Below are positions 25,901 through 36,800 of a stretch of DNA of 64,000 nucleotides, piece after piece. The DNA comes from Marthasterias glacialis (taxonomy: Eukaryota; Echinodermata; Asteroidea; Forcipulatida; Asteriidae): positions 8,420,129 through 8,484,128 of the forward strand of contig OU452228.1 in assembly GCA_911728455.2 (NCBI GenBank). Reading direction: 5' to 3'. A program made the position numbers and the translations under genes. The notes under the pieces were generated by a model. The model searched no databases and was not told the origin of the DNA. It saw only the letters and a list, made by a program, of their open reading frames with translations. How positions within the stretch are numbered: the first letter of the stretch is position 1; every line of letters begins with the position of its first letter.

Positions 25901-28900
25901 GGGTTCTACCTCGTGGCTCAACGCAACGCCCATGTGTTCCACAGTTACAAGGATTCCGAATTTCTTTATGTAAAGAATAACCAGAATAAAAATAGTATTA
26001 TTTTATCAGGTAAAATATATTCCGCAAAAGGATGGATGAAAAAGGTACGATTTGTGTAACTCGTTATTAATGTAGGCTTACAGATAATTTGTTTTTACCT
26101 GTACAAGAAGTTCCATCGCTCCCCAAGGTATATCCATGGTAACAAGAACATTGAAATCCCCCGTCGTGATTAACACACCGATGCTCACACGCACCACGCC
26201 CTCTATTGGAGGCACATTCATCAATATCTGTCGTGGAGAAGTTCACAGTAGTTTCATTTAAAACATAGGAAACTAAAAGTTCAACAACCGACTCATAGAA
26301 AACAATAAAAGTAAAACTAACACTTTCTTTGGGTTACAATAACGATTGCGTTTATGAACAAAATTGAAACACTCGATTTATGGAAATAACACATCATTAG
26401 GGTCAATATAAGGTTGACAGACTATTATAAAAAATAAAATCAGGTGAGCGAAATTGCAATTTGCATACTATGCATTGTACCTTTGCATCTTTTCTCATCA
26501 TCACCCAGCTTGTAGCCGTCTCTACACGAACAAATAACGCCCTGATCGGTATTTGTACACACATGGAGGCAACCTCCATTGTTATGTCCGCAGTGAGCTG
26601 AAAATGAAAAAAAACATGCATTTTGTACATTATACTAAATCAGACTGTTGTATGTACTTTCTACCTTGAAATTCATTAAAAGTTTGACTACATTTGTTCA
26701 CCAAATCTTATTAGTTTTTATTCTTTGCTGTTGAATGGGTTATCCAAATAAACTACATTTGTTAACCAAATTTTATTAACATTTTAATAATCATCGACAT
26801 TAATAAAGTGTGATTTGATTATGCACATGACCCACGCTTTCGGTATACAGGTAAAACTAGTCAATACCTGAGTCTCTTATAGAACATTGTAACAGTTTCC
26901 AATATCTTTTCAATTTTGTGTTATTGCTTTGAACGAAACAACTGTCTGGTAAATAAGTACCATAGCAATGTGGAGGGGTCCCGGCGACGTTTCCTCCTGT
27001 GCAGTAAACGGCGTAGTTGGCGGGTTGTAAGACGTATCCGGGGTTACAGGTGTACCTCACGGCGTAGAATGATCTCCCACTGTCGTCATGTTCTGTGTCA
27101 TACCGTACAGCAGAGTTTGTAACTGCTGGAATGCTTCCACAGCTAGTGCCATCTTCAATCCTGGAGGGATAGCCACTGTTCAGTTGCTGTGGCTGGCAAG
27201 TCGGCAGACTCCCGTTCCACCTTTGTCCGTCGCAAAACAGAGCCGAAGAACCCACCAGGTCGTACCCAGGATGGCAGGTGGTTTCCAAAACCATCGACTG
27301 TTTAATGGCAATCACACCGTTACTGACGTCGTTTTTACCAGGAACTTGACACCCAGTACCTTGTTTGAAACAACACGGACAATAATCTTAAAATGTTGTG
27401 ACACTTTGGAAATCAATATTTGCTTTACTGAAAATGTGGTTGAGTTAATTAAGAGTTTCAATCATAGTTGGTCGCTTGGAAACCAGCGATGTTAGAAACT
27501 TAGCAACATATCATTACCACCTGGTTTAAAACAATACAGAGAATAATTATATATTTTGATAGTCACATTTTGTTACGACTTGAAATTGGAAATACATTTC
27601 ATTTGACAAAAATGAGGTTGAACGCAGGAAGGGGTGTAACAAAATAATTAAAGTTGGCGTTTTAAATGCAGGGATTTTGGGATAAAAACTACTTGATATA
27701 TTCGTAAAAACAAATATTCTTACGAGCGCACACCGCGGGTTTGTTCATCCATTGGTTATCTGTGCCGCAGAGTATAGTCCTGCTCCCAAGTCGTGGCTGG
27801 TAGCCAGTAACACATGTATATGAAACACCGAGTCCATTAGCCGTTATCATCATCCTTGCATTAGTCCTTCTAGGAGGCTCCGGGCAACTTCTACTGGTGG
27901 ATCCTTGAAAGACGCACCGGGGTAATTCATTCCTCCAGCGTGTTCCGTCACAGTAAATGAACGCTGATCCCTGTCGTTCATACCCAGGGTAGCATTTGAA
28001 CTCACGGACAGTACCTCTGTTTTGACGGGTGATGATAGAAGGCTTTACCACAGGGCTTCCAAGACAACCCTGAGCTGTTAATATGAAAAGGTGCAAGAAA
28101 ACACCAATAATGAAATTTGTTACTGTTTTTTTTTTCAAAATGACTGACACAAAAATTATTGAAGGAGGTTTTATTTGAATGTGAACGAGCTGTGTTCAGA
28201 GCAACACACTATTTTGACTGTTGAAATAAAACGTAGCACAGTAATTTTATTCTTATAACATATCTCATGAACGACGTACGACATGATTCAATGTGCATTT
28301 TCAAAATTCCACAATGTTATCCAAAGGCACAAACATCACTAGACGTTGCTGCTTCACGATGAGGCAACGGCTTCTTGTATCCATCGTTTTTACATGTAAG
28401 GACCGCTCATAAGGCCACCAATACGACGTTTAGTTTAAATAAGACTGTAAACAAATGATAGTTTGTGTGCGAGATCCCCTTATTCAAGACAAAGTATGGG
28501 ATTTATTATTATTATCGAAAGGAAAATGTATTTGCTTTAATCTGACAGCTCACAGTAATATAATAAATATCGGTCCTAAATACTGCCAAAGTCAAGAAAA
28601 AGTGGAAATAAATGCCCCAAACTATTGTTTAAACGGCCATAATCGAAAGAAAGCTGATTATATGAACAAAAATCCCTGACAAAACATCAACCCGTTTCCC
28701 GTTGTTTTCTAAACCGTGAAGATCGAGTTTTATAAAAGGCTACATAATGTGGCGTGTTTATTAAAAACGAGTGGATTGTAATTAATTTAATATTCCTTGA
28801 AACAATGCTGTACTTACCCGAGCACACTGGGATAGACCCGTTCCACCGTCCGTCCTGGCATCGTAGTGTATTGTCACGGGGTCCATACAATATGTAACCA

Positions 28901-29680
28901 GGATTACAGCGATAGAAGCCACTGCCTCGATCCTCGTCGAGGGTGAAGACACCGTTCTCAAGATCAGGCGGGCTAGGGCAGGGGTCTCCATGAGGGGACT
29001 GGGTCTGTGAGTTCACTTCATAATAAAGGAAAATAAGGCTGGTATTCACTCACATGAAGATGATTGGGAAATACCGATCAAACATATATGTCCTTCTTTT
29101 ACCACATCATGGTTCTAATTTCAGAACCCCAAAAACTAAAAACAAGTACAAAGTCAGAACAAGCTGTAGTCTGTTTAAAGACACCACGGCCCGCTTAATG
29201 TCCCCTGGATCTTAAGGAGTGGAGAGAGTCAGTGTGTCATTGTAAATCTCCTTGGACTTGTTTGCAAATATCATACCAATGCAACCTATGGGTCCATTTG
29301 GATGTCAGTGCTGCATATACTGCTGAGGAGTCTAGATGGTTTCAGATAAGATGTTTAAGCCCATCGATGAACAAGAGTTAATAACGCTGCAAGACGCCTT
29401 GGGACATGCTCTAAAAGCACCTGGTAAAAGCCGATTAAAATGTAATCATAAAGTTAAGGTTATTGCATGTATTAACAGCTGCCCCATCCCAGGCTGGGAC
29501 ACAACTCAAGGAGAAGAAAATAAGACTAGTAAAATAATATGATTAATTTTTAGTGTAAATAAAACAACGGAATTCAACATTGTAAGAATTACTGTATTTA
29601 CCGTCGAATGTGGTGGCTGGCATAGGCTTCGTCACAAGGCACGCTGCAGTCACGACCACCAGGAAAATACATGACGTCAT
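13928..29680 (-). CDS. G4: secreted sushi-EGF-sushi-HYR multi-domain protein
   Basis: Eighteen exons were read: 29602-29680 (signal peptide MTSCIFLVVVTAACLVTK), 28818-29015 (sushi), 27724-28074 (two sushi), 26961-27359 (two sushi), EGF-like exons 26481-26597, 26099-26227, 25838-25963, 25403-25516, 25137-25268, 24545-24658, 22131-22262 and 21539-21652, sushi 16275-16469 and 15807-16001, HYR 15467-15721, 14826-15068, 14417-14665 and 13928-14178 with a TGA stop. All exons join in phase 1, giving about 1130 residues. DINECEESGG marks a calcium-binding EGF repeat (two copies). Exons 9-12 are two copies of one pair made by a 3-kb tandem duplication. The 3' sushi-HYR block closely copies G2, so the gene looks like a fusion. 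A 5-kb intron (16470-21538) joins the halves; they could instead be two genes, though no second start was seen. Likely extracellular adhesion or recognition protein. Confidence 0.75.
16076..16165. repeat. tRNA-derived SINE-like remnant
   Basis: The motif GTGGGTTCGAATCTCATCC resembles a tRNA B box, but no complete A box or cloverleaf is visible. It is probably an old SINE fragment in a G4 intron rather than a tRNA gene. Confidence 0.35.
17278..17672. mobile_element. 395-bp TTAAAGGCA inverted-repeat element (MITE)
   Basis: It begins TTAAAGGCAAAGTATACCTTTGGT and its other end, read in reverse, begins TTAAAGGCATTGCATACGTTTGGT. It carries an internal perfect hairpin at 17465-17496 (CTGAGAAGCGTTA arms, 6-base loop). 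There is no coding capacity. It sits in the large G4 intron. Confidence 0.75.
18754..18808. repeat. 55-bp block repeated at 19511-19568 and 22505-22563
   Basis: AGATCTAAATTCCCCAAGAA followed by an AACACACCAGCAGT-TATGAGG-AAAGTTATCAT stretch occurs on both sides of the Helitron-like insertion and again in the second tandem unit. It marks rearrangement breakpoints rather than a simple target duplication. Confidence 0.7.
18807..19505 (+). mobile_element. Non-autonomous Helitron-like element
   Basis: The 3' end has a hairpin (CCCGCGC-AAA-GCGCGGG at 19478-19494) followed after 7 bases by CTAG (19502-19505) and a T, the classic Helitron terminus. A possible 5' TC start is at 18807 after an A. The interior has GT repeats, a block shared with 47520-47757 and a degenerate array of ACGGGA-AAAAT-like units (about 19130-19370). 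It has no coding capacity. Confidence 0.65.
19368..22356. repeat. Tandem segmental duplication, unit A (about 2.99 kb)
   Basis: This segment is nearly identical, in exons and introns, to 22357-25362. It contains the G4 EGF exons at 22131-22262 and 21539-21652. The second of these encodes a protein sequence identical to its copy, and the first differs at 3 of 45 residues. The left breakpoint lies inside the Helitron-like element, with ATATTT microhomology at the junction. Confidence 0.92.
20918..21124 (-). other. Unidentified coding-like stretch in tandem unit A (copy near 24000-24120)
   Basis: The minus strand reads FEINHMKTDWLIINPFYLRH and continues for about 68 residues. The composition looks protein-like and resembles an old LINE or other transposon reading frame, but I cannot name a family. 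It is repeated in tandem unit B with changes. Confidence 0.25.
22357..25362. repeat. Tandem segmental duplication, unit B (about 3.0 kb)
   Basis: This is the upstream copy in gene orientation. It starts within the Helitron 3' end (hairpin 22469-22485, CTAG at 22493-22496) and contains G4 EGF exons 25137-25268 and 24545-24658. It differs from unit A by scattered substitutions and small indels, for example around 20700-20830 versus 23700-23820. Confidence 0.92.
25137..29680 (-). repeat. Left arm of a large inverted duplication (right arm 57550-64000)
   Basis: Exons 1-9 of G4 and many of their introns match the plus-strand G5 in order, length and sequence. Intron stretches also align, for example 25560-25760 with 63310-63610 and 29100-29300 with 59600-59790. 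The arms are separated by about 28 kb containing G3. Confidence 0.9.
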
Positions 29681-30803
29681 TGTGACTTAACACTCTCATT
29701 GATATGAAGTATTTCAACTACAGATTGTTATTTTGTTACCAAGTTGTGAAAGCTTGTCCGTTCAGTACTCCTTATGATTTGTAACTGATTGACACGACAC
29801 CGCTGTTAAATATGGACCAAAACTTTTGTCAGTTTGACAGCAATGCAAGTTCATGTGAGTTGCAGACTTTGCGATCATTCATTGTGTACATCTGTATAAA
29901 CATTTGGATTCCAAAACGAAACCGAATGTATGAACCTTCACCTTCACGAAATCCGTGATTTTCTTTCCTCTTCCACTCCAGGGCTTTAAAAAACACCAGG
30001 GTTGTAAGCTTACACGCGGGGACGAAAAATAATGTAGGGGGCGAATTTTTGTCTTTATCTGGTATGGTGGAGGTGTAAAAGCGTGGATCAAGCCAACATG
30101 GTGCACCGTATCTGGGATTATTAAAATAGGGACGCTGGGGGTGCTACGGTTTATCTTGGATTAATCCGAGGTAAACTGGTATATCTGGTGTGATCTAGGG
30201 GTCCCGGGGTACATGGGTGTATGTGGGCTTATGCGAAGTATATCTGATGGTGGGTTAGTTGCTTTGGTCGGATTATCATAATAAGGACTAAAATAACAAT
30301 GCCGGATCTCAATCCAACACGTGGATCAAGTGTAAACACCAATGAATTAATGATAACATTAAATGCCTCTTTGGCGTTCCATATAAACACGGCGATGGGG
30401 TACCACGGGAAGAAATGATCTTCATTTGAAGAGGTACTCACTTGTCTGTTTCTTAATGCCACTACCCCCCCCCCCCCCTCCCATCACCCAATAGATTACC
30501 CGCCCGACTCTTCTGGCACACCACAACGAGCAGTGAACTCAGCCAGGCATTGTTTCTGCATAATTTCCCCAAACCCCTCTGGTGAACCAGGAAGTTTCTG
30601 GGTCAATCTATCATCACACGCTGCACTATCAGATACTCGCTCATAAACAAAACAATCTCGACTTATAACAGCGTGGAAGTTATAATTGAATGTCATATCA
30701 TGACATACGAAGCATATTTTATTTAATTGTATCTATATACATGACATCTCCCTGTTTACACTCTAAACAGTTTGATTTACTAATAACTGTAGTAACATTA
30801 GAC

Positions 30804-32346
30804 TTAAAGGTGCACACCGGCTTCGTTGGGCTATTTAGGCTACAAAATAGGCTAACATATGACTTCAAAGGGCTTCCAGGAATGGAGAAGAATGGTTCCA
30901 AAAAGAAACCATCAAATTTTGACGTTTTCGAGCATTTTTCAAAAAAACGATTTATCCGAACCAAAAAAGTGGTTCGGATAAATCACGTGATCTTCGGAGT
31001 TAGTTTTACTTCCAGCCGTAAAAAAGTAAATTACTGAACCAAATTTAAATCTTTTTTTTTTTTTACAATTAGTGTATTTATGAGTATTTGACAAAAAAGA
31101 CTATGCATTCAGATTATTGATACAATTTGTAAATAATAATGAAAAATCGAACGTAATATTCGCATTCAGAGAGTCCGTGCAACCGAAGCGGCGCACCAGC
31201 GTTGGAGCTAGCGGAACGTAAACCTTGGGGCATATCACGTACATCCGGTGCCGTGTCTCGTGGGGCCAGAGAGACAAACCCCGGGGCATGAACTCCCCAT
31301 TGCCGGTCTAGCCGTAAGCTTGGGAGCTTGTCGGAGGGGTAGGGAGCCAGACCAACAATTACGTTTTTTACGACTGTTTTAGTCTGTACCCCTAGCTATT
31401 ATCCCTACTATTGTAACGTGTTGCCTGCGTTACACACACGCAGGACGACGACGGGGAATGTTTATCCATGGAGGTAGAAATTAGACTAATTTCTACCTCC
31501 ATGGTTTATCCCATACAGCTGATCTATCTACTTCTATGATAGCTGCATAATGTCCACTACCCCCCCCCCCCCAATCGCCACAACAAGAAAAAAAAACCGG
31601 TGGCGGTGGCTGCGGCCGGCCAGTGAAGTCATCGCCCGAAAAACGGGAGAATGCCATCGCTGAAGCTGCCAGGAGAAAGGCAATCCGTTTGCAGCGAAGG
31701 CGGGAGGCTCGCTTGGCACATGCTGGTTTTCCCTTTGGATTTATCGTGCTTTTTTTACTTTTTACTTTTCGTTGAACCGCCTTTTGGGTGTTTTTCCGTG
31801 TGATGTTTTTTAATACCGATCCTTGGATGTCGAAGAAACGTTCTCCATAAGTTCGTCCAGTTCGTCGTACACAGAATACAAACTATCCGTTTATGTCTGT
31901 TTTTTATTTACACGTGAATTTGAAAGTTGGACAAGAGGCAGAATCACTGACATTTGACAGGGCGGGGGGGGGGGGGGCTGGACGGAGCATGATAGGGCGT
32001 AATGTCTGAATAACCACGAAGACGATTATGTTTTTTATTTACACGTGAATTTGTGCTGGATTGATATGAAGTCTGGATCCTCACGCCTCGCCATTGTAAT
32101 AATTCATACATTAACAGAGCACCTGTCTACTTACAACATTGGGCAACAATGTCACGTAAACTTGACAGTTGCAACGGCTGGAAAAGCGTATAAGCTGACC
32201 TTTGACCGTGTTTTGTTTTTTTTCCACATTTTTCGTTAATTACGTGATATTTTGATGATTTTTTTTACAACAACCATTTAAATATTATTGTCTGTCATTC
32301 TACATCACTGAATTAGGTAAACAGTAAGCCGGTGTGTCTCTTTAAT
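30804..32346. mobile_element. 1.54-kb TTAA-TIR DNA element
   Basis: The left end TTAAAGGTGCACACCGGCTT matches the reverse of the right end, TTAAAGAGACACACCGGCTT, with 17 of 20 bases shared. It was inserted at the edge of a block otherwise shared with the G2 upstream region. It contains a 12-bp-arm hairpin at 30949-30980, a long palindrome at 31467-31505, several C or G tracts, and one Arg-rich reading frame at about 31608-31770 (+). No transposase was recognised. Confidence 0.6.
31467..31505. repeat. Near-perfect 39-bp palindrome
   Basis: CCATGGAGGTAGAAATTAG and its exact reverse complement flank a single central base. It could extrude a cruciform and may be the fused ends of a small element. 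Confidence 0.8.
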
Positions 32347-33369
32347 AGATACTGGAGGAAAAAGCAACTGACACTATTCCTAGTTCCAAAACCTTTTACT
32401 TTAGAACATTTGAAAGTTTTAGCTTCCTTTTTTCTTTTTCTTGTCTTCTTCTTTTCTTCGTCTTTTTTTTCAGATTTTTCAGACTCACATTTTAAACTTC
32501 TTTAAGTCAGCTCATTGTTTTATTCATCAAACTTGTATTAAGCAGTTAAAACTACAGAGCATCAGTTCATGTCAATTTTAGCGTAAATTCATGAAATACA
32601 ACAATATTATGATATAAAATATCAATATTTATTTCATGTAGTAATCAACTGAACAATGTGTGTATTAAAAAAATGTCAGTTAAGTGTCTTTAAAACGTAC
32701 CATAATTCGTCATTTCGAAGACGGACAAAAATCATGCTGGCGACGGAACAAAAATGGCTACCGATTGAAAAACTGTTTAGCAGTGAAATATGACGTCATC
32801 CTCTATGCGTAATCTGATTGGAGGTTGCCACCGAAGGCTGCCATAAAGTAGAGATTGCATTCTACTCGAAGTTTACGTTGCCCTCCGTGTTGCCAGTATG
32901 TTGCTTTCGAATCGCACGAAATGTCACGCATGGAAATCTGGGAGCAACCAGGTTACTAGCAACTTTAATTACCCAAAGAGATTGCCAGAATATTGCTCCG
33001 TCTGACATGGACTTAAATTGTCTTTCATTCTTGATTAAGTCTCGCGTATATTTTTCGTATGCAGGTCGGAGACAAAGTCTCGGCTTATAGCGTGTCCAAA
33101 TGTTCCAATAGTCAGAGACATCTATTATGTTTGTAATTTTGTTTAATTTCTGGGGTAATCAATAGTAAGCAGTTTTTTTATGTAATAGTGTACAAAATCT
33201 ACTGGCAGACTTATACATAGTCTCAGTATTTACTTTCTTGTTTGATAAAACTTTAAATGGTACATGAAATAGAAAGTATTTCTAAGCTACATGTAAGTAA
33301 AGTATGATCTTCGAGAGAGTAAAAACAATTTTAGGATCACCATTATTTTCAGTCATAATTTAGATATAG

Positions 33370-33880
33370 GCCTAATGGGCATGCTGTGAGTTGATGTAAC
33401 GATAGGTAGCCTTGTTCTTGACGTTGTGTGACTCATCTGGTAATTAAACTACACAACGTCAATAACGATATATCTTAGGAAGACTTGAGAGAAAGGCTAC
33501 ATCAGACGTAATTATTTGATGTATTAATAGCTAGTCTTGTTTCTATCCATGTGTGACCCATCTGGTAAAATAGAATATACAGTATGAATTGCGATATGGC
33601 TCATCGTGACTTGAGAGAAAGGCTACATCAGACGTAATGCTTTGATGTATTACTAGCTAGCCCTGTTTCTATACGTGTGTGACCCATCTGGTAATATAGA
33701 ATATACAGTATACATTGCGATATGGCTCATCGAAACTTGAGCGAAAGGCTACGGTTTACGTAACGTAATGCGTTGGCCTCATATGATAGCTTGTTTGTGT
33801 TCACATTACGTGACTTATGGTAAAACAAAACGTAGTATCAGTCGCGATGTACCTCAGCATGACTTGAGATAAAGACTATA
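33370..33880. repeat. 126-bp tandem repeat just downstream of the G3 stop
   Basis: About four copies contain ACTTGAGAGAAAGGCTACATC, with equivalent sites at 33483, 33609, 33735 and 33862. The array begins within about 15 bases of the G3 stop codon, so it probably forms the G3 3' untranslated region. Confidence 0.85.
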
Positions 33881-33890
33881 CAAATGGGCT

Positions 33891-36800
33891 TCATCGGGAT
33901 TTGCATCCAGGAACCTGTTGTAAAAATAAAAATGGATGTTTTATACTTGTATAGGTAATATCCAATTATTTCATATTTTATAAAAACACACATTTGCACT
34001 CAATCAATTTCCAACACCAAGCGATTATAAAGATAGTTTATTCTGCATATGGTGCGAAGGTCGTGTTTCTCACCTCATGTCCGTCATCTGTGGCAAGTGG
34101 TGCCAGTGTTTCTCCTTCCAGTCCTCCAAGGAAGTCTGACCATGCAAAGAGGTTCCCATGTCCCTCAAAGCAGTTTCTTGAGATGGTTGATATGTCACTC
34201 TCAGGCAGCACTTCGTCCCATAGATTCATCCTTCAAAGTCAAATCAGAAACACACATAAAAATGAAAACTTGAGGGAGGGTTGCTTCCAACTAGGCCTTT
34301 ATTTCTAAACAGTTTTGTATTTGTTTGTTGTTTCTTAATAACATTTCTGTATGTCTATGAGTGTAACCACTTCAAGAACTAAACAACTTTATGCTGGCGA
34401 ACTGTCATTATAAACCATGAACAATTTGTTAGGATTGTTTCGAACTTCACCTTTGATTGAAGTCTAACTAATAAGAGCTTGTACACCGATGGGGTATACC
34501 AGTTTTGTGTATCAATTGGCTGCCGTTATGTCTGAGGGCTCAAGGTTATTTAGACTTACTTATAGATGTCTCCAATGAAAGATTCTCTGGAACTGAATGA
34601 ACCACCGAGAGAGTCTTGCTCCTGGCCGAGGGCAAACACTCCCTCTCCCGGTATCGGCTCGGTGCTAAACCCGACCCCGTTCGCAGCTACGGAACCGTTC
34701 AAATACAAACTCCATTCACCAACTGCAAAAAAACAAACAAAAAAAAACACGAAGTTACAAATTTAATGTGGCTGGGGTTTTAAAGGAACAAAGAATCTTT
34801 AGATAACAAAGTTGTCTGTTGGTCTTAGGGGACAAAGTCACCGGTCAAATTGTGTCAAATGCCCCAGGTGAAGTTTTAATTCCAAAGGTCAAGTCCCAAT
34901 TCTAAAGTTCAAGACCCTATTCCAAAGGTCGAGTCCCAATTATAAAGGTCGAGTCCCAGTTCCAAAGGTCAAATCCCAGTTCCAAAGGGCAAGTCCCAAT
35001 TCTAAAGGTCAAGTCCCAATTCTAAAGGTCAAGTCCCAGTTCCACAGGTCAAGTCCCAATTTTAAAGGTCAAGTCCCAATTCCACAAAAAAATTGGACTC
35101 GCAAGCTCCATTCAAACAACATTCAAGTTAATATCCACCCTGACGTCTGATTGTATTACTCCCTCCCTTTACAGGTCAGGGAACCACTCTATAATACTGA
35201 ATTATATTGGAATTATAAAAGCACATCCCATCCACATTCATGAAAATTGCAAGATTCCCTACCCTCACTGCTCCATGTGAACACCAGGCTAGTCCAGAAG
35301 CCAGTGTTAATAGCAACATCAGTGTAGAGAACGCGACCATTCACGTAGATCTTAAGCGAGGCACAGTCAGTCACTGTTAGTGCATTGTCAACAATGTCAG
35401 CCGACCTATTGATTAGATAGAGTTAAAAAAGGAGAGTAAGATTTGCTTTCACAATCAATCATGATCTGAAGTGATAATGTGTACACTGTATCTCAACATT
35501 AAATTTAATTGCCAATTTATTACAAGTGACAGCATATACTTTTTTTTTTTTTTTTACTGAACAACCCATCAGTAAAATTCCAATTAAATTTGTACAATTT
35601 AATTGTGTGCATTTATTGTCATAGCCACCATTTTATTCAACCGACACCATTCAGTCATACAAAAGCTAACCTTTGGAATACTTCCAACATAAGAACACCA
35701 TAAAATGAATTGAAGAAGCCAGTTTTGGTTTTAGTATAGTGAGTTGGATTTGAGGCTTTTCGGAGCCTCCCCTCAGGTGGGGGTCCTCACCTGAACAAAT
35801 CGAGAAAAGTACCCCCCTAAGATTACACTGATATGTGGGTTGGTTCACCTGTTTGCTGTTATTTTGGCTGCGTATGAGAAGGGCGTTCCCATGTTGGTTG
35901 CATCGGATGATCGGATCCACATCGACAAGGTGACGGCCTGAAGCTCGGAACTATCTCTCTCAACAAGGGAGAAGTCTGACGTTGAAGATGTGTTGAAATG
36001 CAGACGAAACTCCTGGGACATTTCTGTTATTTAGAGCGGGGAATAAATAATCAGTGGTCAGTAATTATTCAGTAGTTTGATACAAAATATGTGGTATGAT
36101 TAATAGAAATAATGATGTCATTAAATGAGAACATTTGTCTTTGAATCTGGTCTTATCAATTAGATGACAAGGAAAGACGAAAACCTTATTTATAACTGGA
36201 TTAGAAACTAAACATGAAGTCACAAAACACTATACAAGTGTTCGACATTTTTAAACAGGTGTTCTGTTTTATGTGTACTTGTGTGGTTTCCTACGGCAGT
36301 GTATTGCCGCCACGTGAATAAAAACCTCACTCTTATCGTTTACGTACCCAATAGTTATCTTGTACGTACACGATAGTTATTGTGTACGTACACGATAATT
36401 ATCGATAATAATCATGTATGTACACGATAAGTTTGGAATTATCTTATACGTACACGATAATATCGTGTACGCACACGATAAGTTCTCGTGTACGTACACG
36501 ATAAGCTAACTGTTCTTGTACGTACACGATCATTATCGTGTACGTACATGATAACCTATCGAGTACGTTCACGATAAGTTTTGACTAATCGTGTACGTAC
36601 ACGATAAGTTTTGACTAATCATGTACGTACACGATAATTATCATGCACATATAGAATAACCATCGTGTACGTACACAATAAGAGTGAGATTGGTTTTTAT
36701 TCATGTGGCGGCAATACGCTTCCGCAGTTTCCTAATAGCAATGTTAACTACTTTTTGAAAGTTAACTTGTAACGCGTAATAGCGATCATTGAGAAAGAAC

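Larger units (their letters stand above)
29681..33890. other. Intergenic region between G3 3' end and G4 5' end
   Basis: It holds the block shared with the G2 upstream region (29885-29998), a degenerate single stretch resembling the 11-kb minisatellite (30060-30250), a second shared block (30589-30800, matching 12101-12290), the TIR element at 30804-32346, an AT-rich stretch with a CRE-like TGACGTCA near 32793, and a 126-bp tandem repeat next to the G3 stop. No gene was supported. Confidence 0.6.

Noticed and set aside
31140-31340. GC-richer stretch that might be an exon or RNA gene
   Set aside because: Stops in all frames I read and no RNA family recognised; it lies inside the TIR element.
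31898-32052. A 23-bp direct repeat (TTTTTTATTTACACGTGAATTTG) about 130 bp apart
   Set aside because: Too short to define an element; no inverted ends in between, so it may be a small local duplication.
33370-36727. CRISPR-like direct repeats (126-bp, 20-bp and palindromic arrays)
   Set aside because: The repeats have no unique spacers of even length and the genome is eukaryotic; they are minisatellites.
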